Below, piece after piece: positions 35,489-41,736 of a stretch of 41,736 bases of DNA. The stretch spans positions 1 to 41,736 of the forward strand of contig CAMYPN010000005.1 in assembly GCA_947292085.1 (NCBI GenBank), read 5' to 3'. This stretch comes from an uncultured Gardnerella sp. (GTDB lineage Bacteria > Actinomycetota > Actinomycetes > Actinomycetales > Bifidobacteriaceae). The notes under the pieces are model-generated. The model was not told where the DNA came from, did not search any database, and saw only the letters and a program-made list of their open reading frames with translations. Each line of letters opens with the position of its first letter. Within the stretch, counting starts at the first letter, position 1. Made by a program: the position numbers and the translations under genes.

Positions 35489-37051
35489 TTACAAATGCTC
35501 ACGCAATCCAGCCAAACGCGCCAAAGTCACATCTTTGCCCACGATTTCCATGGACTCAAACAGTGGCGGAGAAACGCGACGGCCAGAAAGTGCAACTCGC
35601 ACAGGACCAAATGCCAAACGCGGCTTGTAACCAGCTTCCTCAACAAGTTTCTTGTTCAAAAGCTCATGCAAGGAATCAGTATGCCAATCGGCGGTATCAA
35701 CACCCTTCAAAGCAGCGAGCGCAGCATCAAGAACTTCGCCTGCAGATTCCTTCAACTGTTTACGAGCGTCGTCATCTGGCTCAATATAGCCGTCTTCGCT
35801 AAGAAGGCTACCAACCATGCCAGCTACCTCACCAAGCAAGCGTACACGAGGCTGTACAAGAGGTGCAGCAGCGGTGAGCACTTCACGTTCTCGGTCAGTT
35901 AACGCATCCCAAGAATCCGCACTTACTACGCCATCCTTATGCAAGTAAGGCACAGAACGATTCAAGAAATCTTGCGGATCGAGCATACGAATATGCTCAG
36001 CGTTAATGGAAATTGCTTTATCCAAGTCGAAGTGTGCAGGATTTGCTTTAACATCGCGAACATCGAACTTTTCAATCATTTCGTCCATAGTGAACACGTC
36101 ACGATCAGGAGCGATAGACCAGCCGAGCAAAGCCAAGTAATTCAGCAAGCCTTCTGGAATAAAACCGTTATCCCTATGCAAGAACAAGTTAGATTCAGGG
36201 TCTCTCTTAGAAAGCTTCTTCTTACCTTCGCCCATAACGTAAGGCATATGTCCGTAAAGCGGAGTTTCCTTAGCAATACCCATTTCCATAAGATAACGGT
36301 AAAGCACAATCTGACGAGGCGTGGAGCTCAAAATATCCTCACCGCGCAAAACCACGTTTACATCCATTAACGCGTCATCAACAGGGTTCGTAAGCGTGTA
36401 AAGTGGATCGCCATTCGGACGCACAATCACATAATCAGGAACAGATCCAGCTTTAAAGGTGATTTCGCCACGAATTAAATCGTTAAAAGTAATGTCTTCA
36501 TTCGGCATCTTCAAACGAAGTGCAGGCTTACGACCCTCCTCGCGGAAAGCTTGCTTCTGTTCTTCTGTAAGATTGCGATCGTAACCATCGTAACCAAACT
36601 CAGCTGGACGACCTGCAGCAACATTACGCTCTTTAATTTCTTCAGGAGTAGAGAAGGATTCGTAAGCGTATCCTGCTTCAAAAAGCTTTTGTGCTACGTC
36701 TTTATAAATTTCCATACGCTGGGACTGGCGGTATGGGCCGTTATCTCCGCCAACGTCAATGCCCTCATCCCAATCAATATTGAGCCAACGAAGAGCCTCA
36801 ATAATCTGCTGATAGCTTTCCTCGCTATCGCGCTCATTATCAGTATCTTCAATGCGGAACAGCAATTTGCCGTGAGTATGGCGAGCTTCAGCCCAGTTAA
36901 ATAGCGCGGTACGAACCATACCTACGTGAGGTGTACCAGTTGGGGAAGGGCAAAAGCGCACGCGAACATTCTTTGGAAGTTCAGGCTTTGTGGATTTTGT
37001 TGCATTATTAGCAACTTCTTGAGTTTCCTCGATATCAGTCATAGGTTCCAT
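35489..37051 (-). CDS. gltX: Glutamyl-tRNA synthetase
   Basis: A 520-residue class I aminoacyl-tRNA synthetase that loads glutamate on tRNA-Glu, and possibly on tRNA-Gln if the cell uses the amidotransferase route. The HIGH motif is PHVGM in [20 protein letters not shown]; the KMSKS motif is KLSKRD. An N-terminal extension of about 28 residues is polar. Genes for tRNA-Glu and tRNA-Gln lie directly downstream. The upstream hypothetical gene is 49 bp away, so gltX may belong to a longer transcript. Confidence 0.97.
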   Translation of the reverse strand: MEPMTDIEETQEVANNATKSTKPELPKNVRVRFCPSPTGTPHVGMVRTALFNWAEARHTHGKLLFRIEDTDNERDSEESYQQIIEALRWLNIDWDEGIDVGGDNGPYRQSQRMEIYKDVAQKLFEAGYAYESFSTPEEIKERNVAAGRPAEFGYDGYDRNLTEEQKQAFREEGRKPALRLKMPNEDITFNDLIRGEITFKAGSVPDYVIVRPNGDPLYTLTNPVDDALMDVNVVLRGEDILSSTPRQIVLYRYLMEMGIAKETPLYGHMPYVMGEGKKKLSKRDPESNLFLHRDNGFIPEGLLNYLALLGWSIAPDRDVFTMDEMIEKFDVRDVKANPAHFDLDKAISINAEHIRMLDPQDFLNRSVPYLHKDGVVSADSWDALTDREREVLTAAAPLVQPRVRLLGEVAGMVGSLLSEDGYIEPDDDARKQLKESAGEVLDAALAALKGVDTADWHTDSLHELLNKKLVEEAGYKPRLAFGPVRVALSGRRVSPPLFESMEIVGKDVTLARLAGLREHL

Positions 37052-37100
37052 TGTGCCGCGCGTTACGGACGTGAATCCACGTTTATAAAATCAAAAGCTT

Positions 37101-38054
37101 TTAATCTAAAGATTGAGTAGATTCTTTATTGCCTTCAACATGCGCAAACTTCGCCGCAAGAGCTTCGCGAGACTTTCTATCATCCTCTTCCTTAGCGAGC
37201 TTCTTCGCAACTTCAGGATCCCACAGCACATCTTCACGATGCTTTTCCCACTCTGAAATAAGCAGAGGCGAGATAAAATTAACCAACGTACTTATATCAC
37301 AATTGCAGTTATCACAATTGCAGTTATCGCTAGAATTGCGCACACAATCAACAAGCTCACGCCACTGAGAATCTTTAAACATCATTCGCGGAACGCTAGC
37401 GCACTCACACACCTCGTTAATATAAAGAAAAATCGGTAAAGTTTCGCGAATATCGTTAGTTTGCAAAATAAGATTACTTAGAATACTTAATATTGCAGTG
37501 ATTTTTTGCACTTCTATAGTTTCTGATTTATACAGATAAGACTCTTGTTTTGCGCAATTTACTGCAGTTTGTAAATTCTCACTACCCCAGTTTCCCTTAA
37601 CTCCCAGCGTATTTGCAGCATTGTTAATTGCGTCAATATCTTCAGAAATGTGAGCTGTAAGTTTCTTAAAAATAGAATCTATATTGCGATTATTAGATTC
37701 TAAAATTTCTTCTTCCGCCTCATAATAATGAGGATCATAACATGAATCCATATTGTCATAAGCATCAGCAGCTGCAAGAAGAGCGTCTACTATTTCTTGA
37801 GGTCTCCCTGGAATTTCATCCGCACCTTCGTAAACAAATTCAGCATCCGGCACTGTAACATCTAGGCCAGTAAGCATACGGGCAATCGCTCGCATTGAGC
37901 GCACTTCAAGATTTTCAGCATATTTCGCATCGTTATCGAGATGACGCACTTCTGTAAGAGGCCACAATGCAGTTAATTTTATTGAAGCTTGAGCAGCCTC
38001 ATTTAAAGATGAAATACTTTCAGTATCTTTAGTTACTTCATCAGTATTCATCAT
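37101..38054 (-). CDS. Unknown acidic, helical cytoplasmic protein
   Basis: A 317-residue protein of unknown function. It is acidic and predicted mainly helical, without signal peptide or membrane helix. It has a Cys/Asn repeat, DNCNC twice, encoded by a 15-bp tandem duplication (37296-37325). The C-terminus is charged. ATG 38054 (MMNTDEV) follows AAGGAG by seven bases and is preferred over 38078. It sits between the histidine phosphatase (28 bp upstream) and gltX. Confidence 0.8.
   Translation of the reverse strand: MMNTDEVTKDTESISSLNEAAQASIKLTALWPLTEVRHLDNDAKYAENLEVRSMRAIARMLTGLDVTVPDAEFVYEGADEIPGRPQEIVDALLAAADAYDNMDSCYDPHYYEAEEEILESNNRNIDSIFKKLTAHISEDIDAINNAANTLGVKGNWGSENLQTAVNCAKQESYLYKSETIEVQKITAILSILSNLILQTNDIRETLPIFLYINEVCECASVPRMMFKDSQWRELVDCVRNSSDNCNCDNCNCDISTLVNFISPLLISEWEKHREDVLWDPEVAKKLAKEEDDRKSREALAAKFAHVEGNKESTQSLD
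37296..37325 (-). repeat. Perfect 15-bp tandem duplication in coding sequence
   Basis: Two identical copies of ATCACAATTGCAGTT lie side by side and encode a duplicated Cys/Asn-rich pentapeptide. Copy number may vary between strains. Confidence 0.85.
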
Positions 38055-38082
38055 TTCAACACTCCTTCGCACACTCAACTAT

Positions 38083-38775
38083 TTATTTCACATTCGCAGC
38101 TGGATCAACATATGTTATAGAAAGCACGCGCAAAGTATCACAATCGTAAGTAATAGAAGTGATTGATGCTAGTGCAGTGTGACGAAGTAGCATATTATGC
38201 TCAGCGTGGCCAGTTTCAAGCAAATGACGATAAGACCATATTGGAGATTCATGAGTTACAGCAATAATCTGTTCTCCTGGATGCTTACAAACTTGTTCAC
38301 GAGCAAAATCACTTACGCGAGTAGCAATACTTTTGTAGCTTTCTCCCCAACTTGGCTTCCACAAATTCGCAACAAGCTTCCAATTATTGTTTTTCCACAG
38401 AGCGCCTTCACCGTAACCTATACGTTTTCCGCGGAAATTATTTCCAGCTTCAATTAAACGTTTATCTAAAATGATGTCGCTCTCTTGAGATTGAGTAGAA
38501 TCTTCATCACAGTGAGCTTTTACATAAGCAGAATCTGGAATATTTCGCAACGCATTTTCTATTTCACGCGCTGTTTCACGGGTTCTCTCTAGTGGAGAGG
38601 AGTATATTTTTGTTATTCCGCGCATTTGTGGAACTGTAGCTATATATTTTGCAGTAGCCTGTGCCATCCTCACTCCGCGAGCCGAGAGATGAAATCCCGG
38701 AAGACGCTCATACAACACGTGCTTAGGATTATCTACTTCACCATGTCGCACAAAATGAATTGTTGTAGCTGGCAT
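38083..38775 (-). CDS. Histidine phosphatase family protein (phosphoglycerate mutase-like)
   Basis: A 230-residue protein with the catalytic FVRHGE (Arg10-His11-Gly12-Glu13), a second-arginine segment YSSPLERTRETA, and the second histidine in AVTHESPIW. This set defines the branch-1 histidine acid phosphatase/PGM superfamily. The substrate is unknown. It lies between GtrA (31 bp) and the hypothetical gene (28 bp) on the same strand, so co-transcription is likely. Confidence 0.92.
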   Translation of the reverse strand: MPATTIHFVRHGEVDNPKHVLYERLPGFHLSARGVRMAQATAKYIATVPQMRGITKIYSSPLERTRETAREIENALRNIPDSAYVKAHCDEDSTQSQESDIILDKRLIEAGNNFRGKRIGYGEGALWKNNNWKLVANLWKPSWGESYKSIATRVSDFAREQVCKHPGEQIIAVTHESPIWSYRHLLETGHAEHNMLLRHTALASITSITYDCDTLRVLSITYVDPAANVK

Positions 38776-38806
38776 TGCGCTCTACTTTCTGCTTATAAAA
38801 TTCAAC

Positions 38807-39313
38807 TTACTTGCAATTTTTTGTATGCTTAAGCGACCACATTCCTAAACGATGAGCAAAACTCGTATCTTCTTCGGCCACATACCCAGGCTGCTGAGAC
38901 TTAGTATCGTCAAGCAACCACTTTCGTATAATAAAATTCCATACAGCAACAACAACAGTTGCTATAAGCTTTCCTATATTTGTGCGCAGCACGTAGATTG
39001 CAGATCCACGTAAGCTTTCAGCTAACCCAAGCGTACTAGCCCAAATAATTAAATCGTTAATAAGCAAACCTATGACTGCAGAAATAACAAAAATCAGAAG
39101 TTCCATCCACTTTGCCATATCTTCGCGATGCTTAAAAACATATTTCATGCTGGCAATATAGTTAAAGATTAGTGAAATTACAAAAGAAATAGTACCAGCG
39201 ATCACGTTATTTAAGTGCGCAAGCATTAATAAATTGAGTAACGCAACATCAATAATAAGCGCAATAATGCCTACGATTCCGAATTTAACAACCTGCTCAA
39301 TAAGTTTCTTCAT
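38807..39313 (-). CDS. GtrA-family membrane protein
   Basis: A protein of about 168 residues with four hydrophobic helices. The GtrA signature is visible: KFGIVGIIALIIDVALLNLL at the start and FIIRKWLL near the end. GtrA proteins help move lipid-linked sugars across the membrane for envelope glycosylation. ATG 39313 has GGAG upstream at short spacing; ATG 39322 is possible. The longer frame to 39418 overlaps the neighbouring plus-strand gene and is not used. Confidence 0.88.
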   Translation of the reverse strand: MKKLIEQVVKFGIVGIIALIIDVALLNLLMLAHLNNVIAGTISFVISLIFNYIASMKYVFKHREDMAKWMELLIFVISAVIGLLINDLIIWASTLGLAESLRGSAIYVLRTNIGKLIATVVVAVWNFIIRKWLLDDTKSQQPGYVAEEDTSFAHRLGMWSLKHTKNCK

Positions 39314-39397
39314 AATCTCCATTAAACACGCGACTGCTAACAAATAACATATAATTGTGTAGTAATAAAACTTACTGAACTCAGCAAAGGAGCGATT

Positions 39398-39745
39398 ATG
39401 CCAGTTATTCATACTCATGTTTCTGTAAGCACTACGCCAGAGCAGCGCGAAGCTTTAAAAGCTGCTTACGGCAAGGCGATTAGCGCAGTTCCAGGAAAAA
39501 GCGAACGCTGGCTTATGTGCCCATTCGAGGACAATATGCAAATTTATTTTGCGGGAGACAATACTAAGCCTGCAGCTTACGTTGAGGTGAACGTGTTCGG
39601 ATCCAGCGTACCAGGGTCTGCTTGGGAAAAGTTGACAGAGCAGATTATGGCAGCTTTAGAGCGCGAGCTTGGCGTGCCTCAAGACCGTACTTATATTCGT
39701 TACACTGCAACAACTGACTGGGGTTGGAACGGCGGCAACTTCTAA
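39398..39745 (+). CDS. MIF-like tautomerase
   Basis: A 115-residue protein of the macrophage migration inhibitory factor/phenylpyruvate tautomerase family. Pro2, the catalytic base, is present in MPVIHTHVS; the C-terminal DRTYIRYTATTDWGWNGGNF matches the MIF end. The length is that of MIF (about 115). Enzymatically it would interconvert keto and enol forms of aromatic pyruvates; no secretion signal is present. ATG 39398 follows AAGGAG. It is monocistronic with its own terminator. Confidence 0.9.
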   Translation: MPVIHTHVSVSTTPEQREALKAAYGKAISAVPGKSERWLMCPFEDNMQIYFAGDNTKPAAYVEVNVFGSSVPGSAWEKLTEQIMAALERELGVPQDRTYIRYTATTDWGWNGGNF

Positions 39746-39779
39746 TCGCACGTTTATAATCGCGTCAAAAATCTAACCA

Positions 39780-39814
39780 AAAAGCCTACCGCAAACAAGC
39801 ACGGTAGGCCTTTT
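39780..39814. terminator. Bidirectional terminator between MIF-like and BRO-N genes
   Basis: AAAGCCTACCG/CGGTAGGCCTTTT arms with a 10-base loop have T runs on both strands, serving the two convergent genes. Confidence 0.9.
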
Positions 39815-39830
39815 GCTTTAATCACCTAAA

Positions 39831-40673
39831 TCATTCAGCCTCTTTAGCAACATCCTCAATAAGTTTCCCAAAGTCAATTGCATTTTGCGATGTGACAACT
39901 GGTTTACCTGTTTCTTTTTCAATCTCTTTTCTAGCATTTCCAGCAATACTTCCACCACGTTTAGCAACTTGCTTATTTTCCGCTAAACCCTTTGGATTAC
40001 TGGTTTTAGTAAGTTCAGTAGTTGTTGCCTCAGCAAGCATATTCAGCACAATTTCAAGCGTGGTCATATTGTCTCTAAGATTTTCTTTCTTAAGACCCTT
40101 AAAATCTTTATACGCTCTCGTCGTCATCCCCGACCAAGCTTTAGACACTTCGTCCGTTAAAATTGCATACTCTTTCCCAGCTTTCACACCATGATCCTGC
40201 CAAGCATCAGTCAATTCTTTTCTTACTTGAATTGACTGAAGCCTTTGATTAATCCACTCTCGTGAATAACCTTTTTTCAAATACGTTGCTAAGGCCCTAT
40301 CAATAGCTTGCTCAGGGTCTATTACTTCATCAATTCTCTCTTTACCAACTGTCGCTAACCACATTTTGAATGGCTCAGCTTTGGGAGATGGTATTGACTG
40401 AATAATACGCAAAATTCCTTGCACATCAGCGGCGTCTGTCTCATATTTTTTCCCGTCAGACGATGCAAGTTTCAGTTGTCGACAAAATGTCGACAACTCA
40501 CTTTTTTCTTCCTCGCTCATGCGCTTTTTTACACGATACCAATAGTCTCTCGGATTCTTACTATCCGTCAAAACGGCAACCACATCCACTACCGAAAAAT
40601 ACCATTCTTCTTTTTCGTTATTCCAAGCGGAACGTACTTGCTTACCTTCAAATAATTTAATTTCATTATCCAT
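39831..40673 (-). CDS. BRO-N domain protein (phage antirepressor-like)
   Basis: A 280-residue protein. The N-terminal part (about residues 5-100: VRSAWNNEKEEWYFSVVDVVAVLTDSKNPRDYW) matches the Bro-N domain found in phage antirepressors and stand-alone bacterial genes. The C-terminal part is helical and ends with an Ala/Lys-rich segment. It is probably a DNA-binding regulator. ATG 40673 follows AAGGGGATCAAT; the longer frame to 40757 lacks a ribosome site. No other phage gene is nearby, so it is a solitary copy. Confidence 0.85.
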   Translation of the reverse strand: MDNEIKLFEGKQVRSAWNNEKEEWYFSVVDVVAVLTDSKNPRDYWYRVKKRMSEEEKSELSTFCRQLKLASSDGKKYETDAADVQGILRIIQSIPSPKAEPFKMWLATVGKERIDEVIDPEQAIDRALATYLKKGYSREWINQRLQSIQVRKELTDAWQDHGVKAGKEYAILTDEVSKAWSGMTTRAYKDFKGLKKENLRDNMTTLEIVLNMLAEATTTELTKTSNPKGLAENKQVAKRGGSIAGNARKEIEKETGKPVVTSQNAIDFGKLIEDVAKEAE

Positions 40674-40804
40674 ATTGATCCCCTTCAACACAGTTATCCC
40701 CTCATTAACTATCAATTTTATAATATCGTCCAATTTACAACAATATGTATTTAACACTTGGAAAGAAGCAACTTCTAACGTTAAATTTTATGCACAAATA
40801 ATAA

Positions 40805-40854
40805 AGCGCGGATACGTTTACTTACTAAATAATTAGTAAATAAAATATCCGCGC
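40805..40854 (-). terminator. Terminator after brnQ
   Basis: Long arms AGCGCGGATA/TATCCGCGCT enclose a second AT-rich hairpin (TTTACT/AGTAAA). On the minus strand it is followed by TTTATTATTTG. Confidence 0.85.
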
Positions 40855-40927
40855 TATTGCTATGAAAATATTGTAATAATTCTAAAGAAGATAGCGAGTT
40901 TTATAATTTTATATCAGATAAATAAAT

Positions 40928-41736
40928 TTACTCATTTTCTACTTCAGTTAGAACACTCCCCTCAGCAGTAGGAGCAACAGTATTTTCAACCATCTCTTTC
41001 ATATCCTTGTTGTCAAATAGAACCATGCGAACATATCCAACAACAAATCCAACAACAGCAGGGCAAACCCAAGCCATACCAAATTCTGAGAACGGCAGCC
41101 AGTTTTGAGCAACTATCAACATATCGTTCATATGCAATGCGTCGCGCAAAGCTGTTGGCAAACTATTCAAAAAGTCATATACAGCTGCAACACCAGTAAA
41201 ACCAAGTGTCCAAGCGTACACGACTTTGGAATTTCCAAAAAGTCGACCGCACAAAGCCAAAAGAATCAATACGATTGACAGTGGATACAAGAACATCAAT
41301 ACTGGAACCGCGTATTCGATGATTGCGCTCAAACCAAAGTTTGCAAGACCAAACGAAACAAGCGTAATCAACACAGACCAAACGCGATAGCTAGGACCCT
41401 TAGGGAATAACTTAGAGAAGGTTTCCGAGCAGCTTACGATTAAGCCAACCGCAGTCTTTAAGCAGGCAAGCGTTACAGTTGCAGCAAGCACAAACAAGCC
41501 AACGTTTCCAAGATGGTAGCGTGCAACTTGCGCCAAAGTTACGCCACCATTTTTCGCAGGTGGGAACATTGCACGGCTACGCACACCAACAATAACAATT
41601 GCGACGTAAATCAACGCCATAAGCAAGCAACTAAAGAAACCAGAACGAGCAGTATTCACTGCCACATCTTTAGGATCTTTCACACCAAACTGACGAATGG
41701 TGCTAACAACCACAATTCCAAATGCCAAGCTAGCTA
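40928..41736 (-). CDS. brnQ: Branched-chain amino acid carrier BrnQ (5' end outside window)
   Basis: The C-terminal 269 or so residues of a LIVCS-family transporter that imports Leu, Ile and Val with a cation. About seven hydrophobic helices remain. Family segments include ASLAFGIVVVSTIRQFGVKD, TVTLACLKTAVGLIVSCSETF and a final acidic tail. The frame is open to the right edge; the TTG at 41728 is internal, not a start. Confidence 0.9.
   Translation of the reverse strand, partial: ASLAFGIVVVSTIRQFGVKDPKDVAVNTARSGFFSCLLMALIYVAIVIVGVRSRAMFPPAKNGGVTLAQVARYHLGNVGLFVLAATVTLACLKTAVGLIVSCSETFSKLFPKGPSYRVWSVLITLVSFGLANFGLSAIIEYAVPVLMFLYPLSIVLILLALCGRLFGNSKVVYAWTLGFTGVAAVYDFLNSLPTALRDALHMNDMLIVAQNWLPFSEFGMAWVCPAVVGFVVGYVRMVLFDNKDMKEMVENTVAPTAEGSVLTEVENE

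Noticed and set aside
39831..40673. Prophage region
   Set aside because: The BRO-N protein is the only phage-type gene; integrase, structural and lysis genes are absent.

Overview
The window reads as chromosomal DNA of a low-GC actinobacterium of the family Bifidobacteriaceae, most likely Gardnerella. The basis is AT-rich codon use combined with actinobacterial genes: a FdxA-type ferredoxin, a HisC/Pat-type aminotransferase, PNPase with an Arg/Asp-rich tail, a CIRCE-controlled groES, and an rpmG-murB block with a tRNA trio. The genus call is from recognition, not from a search. Nearly all genes are on the minus strand; only dinB, an FmdB-type zinc ribbon, a SAF-domain protein, a DedA protein, tRNA-Ala, a MIF-like protein and a probable small RNA are on the plus strand.

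Layout. 1-2134: the N-terminal part of a secreted surface protein that runs off the left edge through Gly-rich 15-bp tandem repeats. 2135-3850: a regulatory gap with DnaA-box-like inverted repeats, tRNA-Ser(GCT), an EamA exporter, and a divergent promoter region facing SOS-controlled dinB. 5281-11312: ferredoxin, amino acid permease, murB, rpmG, tRNA-Met/Thr/Tyr, aminotransferase and groES with a perfect CIRCE. 11347-14131: an unknown membrane protein, the FmdB zinc ribbon and a CpaB-like SAF protein. 14178-19592: an FHA-domain protein, a giant degenerate helicase/nuclease-like protein and a small coupled protein, probably one operon. 19655-25171: pgeF, an aldo/keto reductase, pnp and rpsO. 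25374-27346: a five-helix membrane protein, dedA and tRNA-Ala. 27386-31634: an apparent two-gene envelope operon of a membrane protein with only a kinase N-lobe and an Ig-like membrane-anchored surface protein. 31955-34726: murA and a metallophosphoesterase. 34875-34989: a stand-alone candidate small RNA. 35115-39313: tRNA-Gln, tRNA-Glu, gltX, a hypothetical gene, a histidine phosphatase and a GtrA protein. 39398-41736: a MIF-like protein, a BRO-N protein and the C-terminal part of a BrnQ carrier.

How it fits together. Most of the window is housekeeping: cell wall synthesis (murA, murB, pgeF), translation and RNA turnover (rpmG, rpsO, pnp, gltX and seven tRNAs), and nutrient uptake (APC permease, BrnQ). 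The less ordinary content is: (a) an approximately 100-nt pyrimidine-rich RNA with its own terminator; (b) the FHA plus pseudo-helicase operon, in which every recognisable ATPase and nuclease motif appears eroded; (c) a 14-bp motif, CTGTATCCACAATG, found in the same orientation upstream of three envelope-related genes; (d) the truncated-kinase/Ig-like protein pair. No CRISPR array, rRNA, insertion sequence or intact prophage was seen.
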